Counted from the first letter of the stretch, positions 37,654 through 49,460 are shown. The stretch: DNA of 64,000 bases from Paraspadella gotoi (GCA_051294375.1 CM119263.1:16769777-16833776), one strand, 5' to 3'. Notes: a model not told the origin generated them from the letters alone. Numbers and translations: made by a program.

Positions 37654-38003
37654 AACTTGTATGGCTGCTTCACATTCAGTCAAAGACATTACTGAGTTTT
37701 TTTTTTATTGTTTCAGCAAATATATAAATTAACTTGAATTATTATCTATTTCGTGAATTTTAATGATGTTAAAACCTTTTTACTTAATTACATGACCGAT
37801 CATCTTCAAGGCCATATAAAATATTATTAACAGATTAAAAAATGTACCTGCACTTCTAATTTTATTCTCACAGAATTTATTATATTTATTTATAATCCAG
37901 ATATGAGAGCAATATTATCTATCAAAACAACAAGTGTTCTTTTATATTAAGCACAGTGCCTATAAAGTATACTAAATCCTGAACCCAACGAAATGTCGTT
38001 ATG

Positions 38004-38075
38004 GGGCCTGTGGCGCAACGGTAGCGCGTCTGACTCCAGATCAGAAGGTTGCGTGTTCGAATCACGTCGGGCTCA
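38004..38075 (+). tRNA. tRNA-Trp (CCA)
   Basis: 72 nt; GGGCCTG pairs with CGGGCTC through two G-U pairs, so the acceptor stem differs from the usual GACCTCG/CGGGGTC. A box TGGCGCAACGG, B box TGTTCGAATCA, anticodon loop CTCCAGA. The non-standard acceptor stem and B box make it a weaker gene than its neighbours. Confidence 0.92.
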
Positions 38076-38550
38076 CATATTTTTTAGAAAAATCGAAGGA
38101 AACAGAATAGTTTTTGTTCATCATAATTAATCAAATTATGAAAAGAGTTTTTTTCAGGTAAACAAACTATTTAAAACATTGTCTGTTACAATTGATGTAC
38201 GGCGAACAGTTAATAATTAATTATCAATAATGTGTTATAAGGCACGTACATAATTAATTTAATTTTTTTTTTCAAGACGAAATTCTAGGAACTTCTGCGG
38301 CTAAAGCATGGTGCTATTATCAATTCGTAAATGAATAATTCTCAGAGTACTCTGTTGGCGCTTGAAGTGAGCACGGTTACTCGGTCCCAACCTTTGCCAT
38401 CGTCGAATCGAAAAAAAAAAAAATGTAATTTCGACGTCTCGATGAAAGACGGAAGCTTAAAGTGATGCGGAGAGAGTCACTCCGCAGACATTTTTCCATG
38501 TTTGTCAAGGGAATTCAAATTTATAAACTGGGTCTTGCGGTAGATCTTTT

Positions 38551-38674
38551 CGCGGGACTAGTCTTTTGGGCGCTCGTGGGTTTTACGGCTCTAAAAGATT
38601 CACGTCTAAGTTCGCGGGACTAGTCTTTTGGGCGCTCGTGGGTTTTACGGCTCTAAAAGATTCAAGTCTAAGTA
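38551..38674 (+). repeat. 62-bp tandem duplication (two units)
   Basis: 38551-38612 and 38613-38674 are nearly identical (CGCGGGACTAGTCTTTTGGG start). They sit in a GC-richer patch at the start of an unrecognised frame that is open to 38907. That frame shows no domain or signal and is not called as a gene. Confidence 0.9.
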
Positions 38675-38932
38675 TTATGGCGATGATAGTGACGGAGAGG
38701 GACTATATCCATGATAAGTTTGTATCTGCAACAAGAAAAGAAAGTGACAAGCAGTTTAGAAGCTCTGAAGATAAAAATCAATTCCATCAGATTGGTATAA
38801 CAAATAAAAAGATTGCTATTCATTTAATAAAAGAGCTATGTTGCTATATTGGGCAGACTATGGAAGGATATATTATTAGAGCAAAAATTATTAAGAGTTT
38901 TAAATAAAATAAATTTAATAAATTAAAAAAAT

Positions 38933-39004
38933 CTCCCCGGCGGGGAATCGAACCCCGGTCTCTCGCGTGACAGGCGAGGATACTCACCACTATACTACCG
39001 AGGA
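38933..39004 (-). tRNA. tRNA-Asp (GTC)
   Basis: 72 nt; TCCTCGG/CCGGGGA acceptor stem, A box TAGTATAGTGG, B box GGTTCGATTCC, anticodon loop CTGTCAC. Confidence 0.97.
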
Positions 39005-39992
39005 CTATACCATGTGCATTGGTTTCACCACTGAAAATTACTTTGCACGTATTTTTTTTTAAATGAATATAAATTATTCAAATTGTAATTTTTTATAAAA
39101 TAAAACCATAAATACAAAGAAAAATGAATTTATTTAAAAAAAACAAAAATTAATAAAAATAAGCTAATTATTTTAATATTTAAATTTTATTAATTTAAGT
39201 TGTGAGCGATTGAAACATTAAGCCAGAACAATTGATATTTATTCAATAAATTATTAAACCGGTTAAAAAAAATATGAACAAGGTAATTAAATGATTTTAA
39301 AAAGAAAGAAAACTGCATTATAAAAGCTCTGTAGCTAAAACTATGAGGTCAGGTGGTCGAATAATGGGCAGTGAACTTGATCGTCGTTGTCGGTGTTGTG
39401 GTCGTTGGTTGTTGTTGTTGTCATCGTCACTTGATCTGCTACACACCATTAATTAAAAAAAAAATATTTTGTTTTTAATTTTCGTAGTAGGCTATATTTA
39501 TATATAGTACTATAGTACTATCCTAAAATTTCAAAATGGACTTTTCTTAATTTTGCTGGCAGATTTAAATTCCTCGTCAAAAGTTGATGAAAAAAAATAT
39601 AACTCATTTTTAAAAAAATCTTTCATTTAGTAGTTTAAAAATAAAAAAAATATATTTAATATACAAAAATTTAATTTTCAGCTAAAAATATAGGTTTTTC
39701 CTATTTTTGACCAACTTAATGAAATAATTTTTTTAAAAGAGAGTTATATTTCTTATTAACTACTTTTTATTACGAATCCAAATCTACAAAACAATCTTAT
39801 AAAAAAACATTTTAAAATTTTAACATTTAAAGCGTTAGTAGTTGTCAGTTTAAATTATTTAATTCCCTATGATTTAAATTTATCAATATTTATCAAATAA
39901 CTAATTGAGTGAATGACTCCGCGGAGGCCCAAAATTAATTTTTATCTTTCACTCAAAGATAAAGGCAGAATTTTTCTCTGTTACGGACAGCT

Positions 39993-40066
39993 GGCGCCAT
40001 GGCTTAGTTGGTTAAAGCGCCTGTCTAGTAAACAGGAGATCCCGAGTTCGAATCTCGGTGGTGCCT
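39993..40066 (+). tRNA. tRNA-Thr (AGT)
   Basis: 74 nt; GGCGCCA/TGGTGCC acceptor stem, A box TGGCTTAGTTGG, B box AGTTCGAATCT, anticodon loop CTAGTAA. Confidence 0.97.
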
Positions 40067-40204
40067 TTTTTACTTTCTAATGTTTTTAGAAAATATTTAT
40101 TAGGGTATTGTCGCTGATTGCTATATTGTTCGCATTCGCAAATTACTGAATAAAGAAAATATTGTTACAGCTAGAAATAGTTTTACTGGTGTTTCTGTTT
40201 TTGT

Positions 40205-40330
40205 ATGAAGTTGCAGCAATAAATATAAAAATTATCCAATCATTCAATAAATAAGCAAGACCATGCAAGCTTTCAAACAACACTTTCAAAGAAAAGCTTA
40301 TCAACTTCCAGAGTACACGGCTTCCCTATA
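40205..40330 (-). repeat. dispersed repeat R1, inverted diverged copy
   Basis: In reverse complement it reads GGGAAGCCGTGTACTCTGGA, TTGAAAGCTTGCATGGTC, then GCTTATTTATTGAATGATTG. This is the R1 order with internal deletion. The assembly duplicate is at about 49030-49155. Confidence 0.65.
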
Positions 40331-40549
40331 TAGTATATATCAATAAAACTGTATGATGTTTTTAAGAAATGTTGTCATACTTTTAAGTTGTTTCGAATAA
40401 GCGGGCAATTACAAACATACCCCAGCAATGTGACTAAATTACAAAATTAAAATAATATTTGATGTGATAAATATAAGAAAATATTTTTCTATGAAAATCT
40501 TAAAATTTTTCATAAAATAAAACGGTTCTGTCGAAGGGTTTCCTCAACT

Positions 40550-40639
40550 GCCTCGGTAGCGCAGTAGGAAGCGCGTCAGTCTCATATTGAATAATCCGGA
40601 GTTATCTGAAGGTCGTGAGTTCGATCCTCACCCGGGGCA
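40550..40639 (+). tRNA. elongator tRNA-Met (CAT) with 17-nt intron
   Basis: 90 nt. GCCTCGG/CCGGGGC acceptor stem, A box TAGCGCAGTAGG, B box AGTTCGATCCT. The anticodon arm TCAGT-CTCATA is interrupted at the usual site, one base 3' of the anticodon, by a 17-nt intron (40587-40603), and resumes A-TCTGA. Removing it leaves a standard 73-nt elongator tRNA. The TAGCGCAGTAGG D-arm region and AGTTCGATC T-arm are elongator-like, not initiator-like. Confidence 0.93.
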
Positions 40640-40887
40640 ATATTTTTAGTCGCTGAAGACTGAATTTTAACAAATTTTATACCAAGAAATAAATTAATTA
40701 TTAAATTATTTAAGAAACACTGAACAGTTTATGTATTGAAATGTTAAAACTACAAATAAAACAGATTAAATTTGCTATATCTATCATTTCATGTAATTCA
40801 TTTTTTTTCATGGTTGTATCGTTGCAAACATTAAACATTATAAAGATCTATAATAAAAACAACAGTAAATGGCCTACAAAAGGTTAG

Positions 40888-40960
40888 CGCCCAATAAGGG
40901 ACTTGAACCCTTGACCCTCAGATTAAAAGTCTGATGCTCTACCGACTGAGCTAACCGGGC
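40888..40960 (-). tRNA. tRNA-Lys (TTT)
   Basis: 73 nt; GCCCGGT/ATTGGGC acceptor stem, A box TAGCTCAGTCGG, B box GGTTCAAGTCC, anticodon loop CTTTTAA. Last gene of the island. Confidence 0.97.
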
Positions 40961-41359
40961 CCTCTGCCGGAGGAAAGCCTTACGAACTTTAAATCTTTAT
41001 GTTATTGAATACAGCTTTTTAAAAGGAAATATATCGTGTAAGTTAAAAATTAAAAAATAATTATATAATTGAATATTATGTGGAAGAAACATTTAAAATA
41101 AACAATTAGCGATTCGTAAATTTTCAGAAATTGATCTTTTTTTTAAAAGCCAGGTTCCGCCAGAGGGATTCCAGGAGCACTTAATTCTTCTTGGGTAACT
41201 CGGTTGCTGGCTCAGCCCATGTACTAAAAAAAACTTTATCGCTTTGGGTACTATTATTACATTGAAAGACTAACGCTTGATATCGGGTTCTTAAATATTA
41301 GCGGAATCCCAATTTTTTCATTGATTTAGAGATAACAAATGAGCCGCTTTCTTTGAGTA

Positions 41360-41877
41360 GAACTCAATATTGTACGATGACTACATAACCCAAATTCCCT
41401 CACAGGGTATAAGTTCTCGCGTTTCAGCCTCTCGTGAATCTTCGCTTATTTACTCAGTCTGGCGCTATCACGTACCTTCGCGCCGTCCTCTTCCAAGCAT
41501 TCCGCTTCCAAGCATTCCTCGCACAAGCTATTCGCTTCGGAGATGTTCTAATATTATTCAATGCCATTCGATTCACTCGATTCTTCGATCTCAATGCCTC
41601 TCCCAATCCATCAATCTTCCGTCGTTTCTTTAACTGAAATCTCGTGCATCTCTTACATCATTACCATCAGAGAGATAGACAACTTATTTACGACGTCCTT
41701 CTCATCGTTTCGACGCTAAATATACCAAATTGAGGCGCCGGAGGCTCGACCACGGACGAGGCCTTTCGTACGAAACTACCTTGGTCACACGACGACACCT
41801 TTACCCCGCGCCAAGAACAACCTTCACGCTTCCTAGGCCACGCCACCGCCTGATAGGCCACGCCCACGGAAAAAATT
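41360..41877 (+). promoter_or_regulatory. 5' region of the ORP gene
   Basis: GC content rises from about 41400. GCTTCCAAGCATTCC occurs twice in tandem near 41490-41518. Two CACGCC(C) boxes (GGCCACGCCACC and GGCCACGCCCAC, about 41837-41871) lie within 45 bases of the ATG and resemble Sp1/KLF sites. The frames at 41370-41633 and 41434-41637 are probably in the 5' UTR. Confidence 0.4.
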
Positions 41878-44800
41878 ATGACGACGCCTCCGCCGAATTC
41901 CGCTTTCTCCGTCTTCGCCGACTCAAAAACCGCTTTCGATTTTGCCGAATCGGGTTCCGGTGACGACTCGCTCACTCCGACGCGGCGCCGACGCGATTTG
42001 CCGGCGCGCCCGATCAAGTCCGCGTCGACGGCGGTCGATCGCCTTTCGTCAGACTCGAAACCGCGGACTTCCGACCTTTCGGTCTCCGGACAGCGTCAAT
42101 CCAGTCACGGCGTCTCCCGTGCGGCGTCTTCGGCGTCGACAGCTGCGGCGTTCCAGCAGCTCCGTTCGTCGAACGTCTCGACTTCCTCTTCGTCGCTGCT
42201 GGCGTCGTCCTCGGCGTCATCTATGTCGTCGTCGTCGTCCCCCGTATCGAAACGGTCCGTCGAGGCTTCGGCAGCCGATTCTCTGGCACCCGCTGCCCAT
42301 CCTCCGCTTAAGCAGCAGTTGAGCCAAGGGTTGCTGCGACAGCCGCAACAGCAGCAGCACATCGAGAGGTCGCTCTCGACGCCCGATGATAAACGCAAGG
42401 TGTTGAGGCTTAGTTGTTAAAGTTGTCAGTTGTCAGTTGTTCGTAAGAAAATTGAAATAGAGCAAAATTGATTTTTTTCACACTCTTTCTCTCTTTCTTT
42501 CGCTCTCTACATCATCATCATTTTCAACAATAACGATTAAACATCATCATCGACAGCTGAAGCGAAGAAAAACTTGTTTTCGATCGACTCTCATTCGAAT
42601 TTACTTCGATTTTTCTATTTCAGCCCGACGTGACTCAAGTACAGCACAATTTTCCCCAACGCCATCTTCCGCTGCAAAAGAAGCAACAGTTATTGCAACA
42701 GCAAATGTTGCAGCGAACGGACGACAGCGGCATCGCCATGTCGCCCTCCTCCTCTTCGACGAGTAAGTGTTCCACCCCTCAACCGAATGCCGATCTTAGT
42801 AACGATTATGAGGTAAATTCATTGTTACTTTGCTTGTTTCAAACCAGTCGCTGCGATGGGCGAGGACTCCCCACTTTCCCCCGCATCTGTTGTCTCCGCA
42901 ACGACGTCTACTCTCGTGGCTTCGCCGGAAGTTGACGCCGAAAAGACGGCGCCGGCTAAAGAGCCATCGACAGCGCCGCCGCAAGCAGCAGCGACGCCGC
43001 GCGGACGCCGTCGGCGCCTGAGAAGAGGAAATCGTAAACAAAAGAGCCGGAACGAGGGGGGAGGAGGAGATGGAGGGGAGGACGAGGGGTGGGAGATAGT
43101 GGAAGGTTTGAAAGAGGGCCATAGATGGACTGAGGAGCCCAAGAGAGTCGACGGGTAAGTTTATGGTCTTGGTTTTTTTTATTGAACGTAACACTGATTA
43201 AAGCGGGTCAAAAAAGATGGTGGACGGAGCTAGATACTTTAGTAGGGACGACTGTTTTACTCTGAACTTAATGGTCCTGGGTTCTAGCTCAGGTCGGAAC
43301 GCTCTTTGTAAAAAGAGTAATTGGCTGGTAGCAAACCTACCGCCGAATCAGAAGTCCCGTAAAGCAAAGCAACTGATTGAAAAATCTCCCAGACCCGTCA
43401 TCGGGCATGGCGAATTACTTTGTCTGTTTTTAAGCGAACTGGGAAAGCGTCGCAAGTGGCCGCTGAAGGGATGGCACAAAAGGTTCTTCGTGTTGGAGAA
43501 AGGAATCCTCACCTACGCCAAGACGCCGGCCGATGTCGCTAAGGGAAAGGTGCACGGCGTCATGGATCTCGGATTGTCTGTCCTCTCCGTTAAAGGGAGA
43601 GGGTTTAGGATCGACATAGACAACGAGGAGAATATTTACCACATGAAGGTGAGTAAAATATTAAAAAGAAAAAAAAGAGAAAAAAAAATTCGCCGTAAAC
43701 AAACTTACCCCAAGGCCAAAGATCGCGCCGAGTTTGACTATTGGGTTTCTTGCCTTCGACGCCATCGCCTTTATCGTCAAAACGAGATTGCGTACGGATC
43801 TCGCGATGCCCCCAGATTGACCACCGATGTGGCATCGGCGTCGTCCTCGCCGACTTCACCTGTGCAGGGGGCGTCGCCGTTGGTTGCTCCCGGTCTGGCG
43901 GCGTCGGGAGCAGCGACGGCAAAGGACGAGAAAGGAATGGCCGAATTAATCTTTGAACCTTCTGTCAAGGTGGGGGAATATAATTTATTTTTAATTTACC
44001 ATTTTAAATATAAATCGTATATAATTTTAAATAAAGGATTTTCGCTCAAAGCCCGAGTCGCTCGCCCGAGAGGGCTCAGTCAAAACTCCTTCATCGGCCA
44101 ACCCGCTTCTCCTGCAACCCCCTTTCCGCCGCGGCTCGGTTCTTGGCTCCAGCGGGCAGACTCATTTGGCGACCTTCTTGCTTGACTCTGATGCTCTAGA
44201 TCGAAGTAACAAAGACCTTGCCGCTTGTCAAGCTCAGATCTTTCAGCTGACGACCACCTTGGATCAAATGCAGGCGGTAATGGCCGATGCCAACACCGCT
44301 GCCACGGCAGCCAGGTGATCTACAAACTCACCTAATAGTTCGTGATCTGAGGTACGGTTAGAGAAAACAATTTTAAATCCAAAACTGTATTGTAACAGGG
44401 CCGGTTTGGAAAATCGTGGGCATTCGGAAGACGCCGATTCTCAAAAGCACAACAACAGATCCTCTCCTTTCAAGTTAATGCTAGAAAAAAGAAGAAGCTT
44501 GGAGAACAACAACAACGACAACGGCAACCTCAGCGCCGACAGTAATCGTCAAAATTCCATCCCTAACATCGCTCTTCACACCGCCCCCAGTTCTGCAGCA
44601 AGGTTACTATTTTCTAATAGTAATACATAAATAATACGAAAATAACCCACACTAATAATTACTGAAAGGACCAAGTTAATTAAATGTTATTTATAATTAT
44701 ATCAATTCCTATATCACAGTTAAATAACATACCAGTCTTGGCGTCGTCCCAATATTGTTGGATAAAACTAATGTGCAGATTCTCTTGGGCTTTTCAAATG

Positions 44801-47787
44801 GCTGCTACAAATGGTGAAACGAAGTACTAACTTGAGTCTTGACGTTGGAAGGGAAAATTATCACGGACTTTTTGGGCGTATTAGATGCATGATTTCTCAC
44901 GAAAAAGTAAAAAAAAGTGGACTTCTGTCAAGAAAAGGGAAAAAAGCAGACTAATCTTTTAGTGAATCGAAAAACAAAACAAAAAGAGCAATGGCATATC
45001 TCTTAAAACAAAATTAAAATATTTTATAAATATCCTAAAACGATTGAACCACAGATCTTCGTCTCCGGCTTCCAATAACCGTCTCTCTTCCTCCGCCTCA
45101 TCCTCTTCTTCCTCCCAAGATCCTTTTCTCCTACTTCTCCTTCAAGAGCAAAAACAGCGGAGCGAGTTCGTCAACACTTCAAAGTCTCTCCACGACAAAC
45201 TCCGCCAACTCGTCCGTGGCGTCTCCACGGAACGGGATCGTCTCAAGAGGGCGCTGGAGCAAGATCACGGTGCCGCGCAGGTTTGTGGCGTAGCTGCTAT
45301 TACTAATAGTATTAGGAGAGCTAGGTTAAAACATTTTTTTTTAAATGGCAATAATTAGTTTTCTTTTTTTTCCCTTATTTTCTTTCTTTCCTTTCAGACA
45401 AACCAAATGGCCGAACTCCGTCTGCTGCTACAATCGCTCCTTCAGCAGAACCAGGAGTTACGGACGCGACTGTCGAGAATCTCTGCGGAGGCCGACCTGT
45501 CCTCGACGCCGATGCTTCCCGTAGCTGGAGGGGGGTTGTCTTTTGCCATCAACGGCAGTAGCACCAATCTAAATAACAGGTAAACGATCACGAAATCTGT
45601 TAGTAAGCTACGTACGTGTGTAAGTCAATAATTCTTATTTTCCAAAATAAATAATCAAAATATTCGCTTTTCCTTTTGTCCAGCTTCCGCAGTACTACCT
45701 CCACGGCCGGAGCTACACCCACTCCGCCCTACCAATCTCCCTTGCCCTTCACCGGTTCCCTCATGAACCCACTCTCGGAGTTTTCAGTCGCCGCTGCAGC
45801 CGCCGCCTCGTCGCCAGATTCCGCGTTCCAGACGTCGCCGCGCCCGTCGCTGCACCTGCCGCAGTGGCAGCGCGGATCGCTTAGCCACCCACTGATGCAA
45901 AAGTCGTTCTCAGTGCAGAGCGAGACCCAGTCGGAGACGATGACCGAGTACTTCGATGCGGAGGAGACCAGAAGCTTGGAGACGGACGCATCTTCCTCAC
46001 AGGTTGGGTTTAAAAGTCAAGACGAGAGGGACTGGTTCGGTTCCTGAGGAGAACCTTCTCCCCTCTTTTAGAATCTACATTCTCTTTTAGAATCTACGTT
46101 CTCTTTTAGAATCCACGTTCTCGAATGAAATATTCGAGAATCGTTTTATTATATTTTGCTTATCGTGGAAAGTCAACTCATTATTAGGAGAGCGACGATG
46201 ACGAGGACGAAGACGCCCTCACTGACAGCGACGAGGACGACGCCGGATTGGCGAGCAGCCGAGACTCGCGCGCCACCTCGCGTCGATCGCTGACGGAGTC
46301 CGAGGCGCCGATGAGGGCGTTGACGGGCAAGAGGGAAAAGCTGCCCGCTCCGGCGCCGGACGTCGGAGGGCTGGCAGGTGAGTTAATAAATAAACAAATA
46401 AATAACTAAATGTCGATCGTCCAAGATATTTCTCACTCCCTTCCTTTGACTCAGGTCTGTGGAACATTTTGACCCGCAACGTTGGCAAAGACCTCGCTCG
46501 AGTCTCCATGCCGGTTTCTCTCAACGAGCCGCTGGGGATGCTACAGCGCCTCAGCGAAGAGCTAGAGTATTCGGAGCTGCTGGACCGCGCGGACACTGTC
46601 GACGATCCGCTGGATAGGATGATCCTCGTGGCAGCCTTCGCCGTCAGCCCCTATCACTTGACCTTCGCCCGTCCGGCGAGGAAACCCTTCAATCCTCTCC
46701 TCGGCGAAACCTTTGAGTTGGTCAGAGAGGACAAGGGATTCAGATACGTCGGGGAACAGGTTTAGTTTTGGTCTTTTCTTTTTAATTACTTAAATCGTTT
46801 AACTTACTTTTTCGATTTTACTTTTTTCTTTTTTTTTTTTTTGCTTGCTTGATTTCTTTATTTCTTTCTTTCTTTATCTCACCACAGTCTACACTAAATG
46901 AAGCCCAAATTCTTAAACCCTACCAGGTATCCCACCATCCCCCAATCTCGGCCTGCCACGCTGACTCTCGTCACTTCCGATTTTGGCAACACGTGCGGCT
47001 CAAGAACAAATTCTGGGGAAATCTTTGGAGATACAGCCCATGGGCGAGGTCAACGTGAGGCTTAGCAGCGTCAATGAGACGTGAGTTGGTTTTTTTGACA
47101 TATTTTCTTTCTCTTCTTTTAATTTTGTTCATATTTTTATATATTTTTTTGTACCGTCTAAGAAAAAAGTTTATCACATTTTAAGTAGAGGAACTTATTT
47201 TGGGTATTTTAGTTATTTGTTTTTATTTCAAATAGAGTTAGTTATTTTTTTTTTTTTTTTAATTTCGCAATGCTAAAGGCATTGCACCTCGTTTTTGTTA
47301 AAAAAAGTGTCATTTTAGCTCTCAGAAAAGAGGGAAAGACTTGCAACATCAATATCAGGGATGAAAAAAAATATGTTAAAAATGTAAAAAAAACTTTCTC
47401 TGTCATCCCTCAATTCGATGTAAGAGAGCATGCCCAATTGCCCATATGAATGCAGGCAGTAGTCGATGCCGAGGGAGAGAATACCAAATATTGAGAATGT
47501 TTTACTCATGTTTTCTATATTTTTTATTGAATAAATGAACTTTTCAACCGTTATGAGATATACTTTTTTCTTATATAGTTTTTTCTTTTCTTTAATTTTT
47601 GATTTTTTATATTTTTTTTTTTTTTAGTTCAAAACTACTGATTAAGCAATTAAGCGAAATATATATTTTTCACCTTTTTCAGATACACTTGGAACAAAGT
47701 CACAACCTGCGTCCACAACATTCTCGGTGGACAAAAGTGGGCGGACAACTACGGAGACATGGAGATCGTTTCTGACAACGGAGTCAG
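41878..47787 (+). CDS. OSBP-related protein (ORP3/6/7 type), exons 1-14, copy A, 3' truncated by gap
   Basis: Exons: 41878-42399, 42624-42762, 42848-43154, 43435-43648, 43715-43969, 44037-44314, 44399-44602, 45055-45280, 45398-45579, 45684-46002, 46188-46377, 46455-46759, 46927-47080, 47683-47787. Residues about 300-415 hold EGWEIVEGL and a PH domain ([20 protein letters not shown], then [16 protein letters not shown]), which places the protein with ORP3/6/7. About residue 860 EYFDAEE is a FFAT-type motif for binding VAP proteins on the ER; an acidic exon follows. From about 940 the lipid-binding ORD starts ([36 protein letters not shown], then EQ|VSHHPP across exons 12/13). ORPs carry sterols or phosphoinositides at membrane contacts. 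Exon 13 has one G too few (GGGG for GGGGG near 47016), a frameshift absent from copy B and therefore probably an error. Exons 15-17 lie beyond the gap, in copy B only. Confidence 0.93.
47154..47578 (-). mobile_element. MITE family M2 copy in ORP intron 13
   Basis: Inverted relative to 15528-16061. Termini CCGTCTAAGAAAAAAGTTTA and CTATATAAGAAAAAAGTATA are inverted repeats; TA precedes the left end but not the right. A minus-strand frame (47315-47509) aligns with the plus-strand frame of the other copy (shared LGMLxYxxLRxDxE and LSLFSES). Confidence 0.8.
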
Positions 47788-48128
47788 GTGAAGAGTATTC
47801 GTCGAGGATGGTGATGTCGGTGATTCTATGCTGGAGTGGAGTGGAGTGAAGGTTGTGATCTCAGAAATGAGGATGGTGATTTCTTTTTCGTTATCGTCGT
47901 TTATCCCATTCTGTCGTCAGTCACTTAAGTAATAAGTAATAACTCCTCTCCTATCATTAATAACTCATGATAGCTGCCAAGGAAAGGGCTATGAATAATA
48001 AATATCAATCGATGAATAATAAATGAATACACACGTGGTGAAATATTTTATTTATCAATGAATAAATATTCAAATGAATAAAAGTCCGAAGATGAATTTT
48101 CACGTAAGTTTCTTCCCGACAACATTTC

Positions 48129-48153
48129 NNNNNNNNNNNNNNNNNNNNNNNNN
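48129..48153. other. assembly gap (25 N) at a false join
   Basis: Splits the two copies of the 8.8-kb block. Left flank ends ACAACATTTC, which in copy B (56932) continues directly into the acceptor of ORP exon 15. Confidence 1.
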
Positions 48154-48818
48154 AGGGCTGTAGCTAAAACTATGAGGTCAGGTGGTCGAATAATGGGCAG
48201 TGAACTTGATCGTCGTTGTCGGTGTTGTGGTCGTTGGTTGTTGTTGTTGTCATCGTCACTTGATCTGCTACACACCATTAATTAAAAAAAATATTTTGTT
48301 TTTAATTTTCGTAGTAGGCTATATTTATATATAGTACTATAGTACTATCCTAAAATTTCAAAATGGACTTTTCTTAATTTTGCTGGCAGATTTAAATTCC
48401 TCGTCAAAAGTTGATGAAAAAAAATATAACTCATTTTTAAAAAAATCTTTCATTTAGTAGTTTAAAAATAAAAAAAATATATTTAATATACAAAAATTTA
48501 ATTTTCAGCTAAAAATATAGTTTTTCCTATTTTTGACCAACTTAATGAAATAATTTTTTTAAAAGAGAGTTATATTTCTTATTAACTACTTTTATTACGA
48601 ATCCAAATCTACAAAACAATCTTATAAAAAAACATTTTAAAATTTTAACATTTAAAGCGTTAGTAGTTGTCAGTTTAAATTATTTAATTCCCTATGATTT
48701 AAATTTATCAATATTTATCAAATAACTAATTGAGTGAATGACTCCGCGGAGGCCCAAAATTAATTTTTATCTTTTCACTCAAAGATAAAGGCAGAATTTT
48801 TCTCTGTTACGGACAGCT

Positions 48819-48891
48819 GGCGCCATGGCTTAGTTGGTTAAAGCGCCTGTCTAGTAAACAGGAGATCCCGATTCGAATCTCGGTGGTGCCT
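48819..48891 (+). tRNA. tRNA-Thr (AGT), overlap copy with a T-arm deletion
   Basis: Identical to 39993-40066 except for one missing base in the T arm (CCCGATTCGAA for CCCGAGTTCGAA), giving 73 nt. Most likely a base-calling error in contig B rather than a real pseudogene. Confidence 0.85.
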
Positions 48892-49370
48892 TTTTTACTT
48901 TCTAATGTTTTTAGAAAATATTTATTAGGGTATTGTCGCTGATTGCTATATTGTTCGCATTCGCAAATTACTGAATAAAGAAAATATTGTTACAGCTAGA
49001 AATAGTTTTACTGGTGTTTCTGTTTTTGTATGAAGTTGCAGCAATAAATATAAAATTATCCAATCATTCAATAAATAAGCAAGACCATGCAAGCTTTCAA
49101 ACAACACTTTCAAGAAAAGCTTATCAACTTCCAGAGTACACGGCTTCCCTATATAGTATATATCAATAAAACTGTATGATGTTTTTAAGAAATGTTGTCA
49201 TACTTTTAAGTTGTTTCGAATAAGCGGGACAATTACAAACATACCCAGCAATGTGACTAAATTACAAAATTAAATAATATTTGATGTGATAAATATAAGA
49301 AAATATTTTTCTATGAAAATCTTAAAATTTTTCATAAATAAAACGGTTCTGTCGAAGGGTTTCCTCAACT

Positions 49371-49460
49371 GCCTCGGTAGCGCAGTAGGAAGCGCGTCAG
49401 TCTCATATTGAATAATCCGGAGTTATCTGAAGGTCGTGAGTTCGATCCTCACCCGGGGCA
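49371..49460 (+). tRNA. elongator tRNA-Met (CAT) with intron, overlap copy
   Basis: Identical over all 90 nt to 40550-40639, including the 17-nt intron (49408-49424). Its unchanged state in two separately assembled contigs supports the intron being real. Confidence 0.93.

Larger units (their letters stand above)
39329..48128. repeat. about 8.8-kb duplicated block, copy A (end of contig A)
   Basis: Matches 48158-56932 base for base apart from scattered one-base indels, mostly in homopolymers. It contains tRNA-Thr(AGT), tRNA-Met(CAT), tRNA-Lys(TTT) and ORP exons 1-14, and ends at the 25-N gap. Copy B continues past the equivalent endpoint into ORP exon 15. Best read as an unmerged contig overlap, not a genomic duplication. 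Confidence 0.9.

Noticed and set aside
41370-41633. Two overlapping frames before the ORP start, identical at 50190
   Set aside because: Probably 5' UTR/promoter; the Arg/Ser/Pro composition comes from the repeated GCTTCCAAGCATTCC unit.
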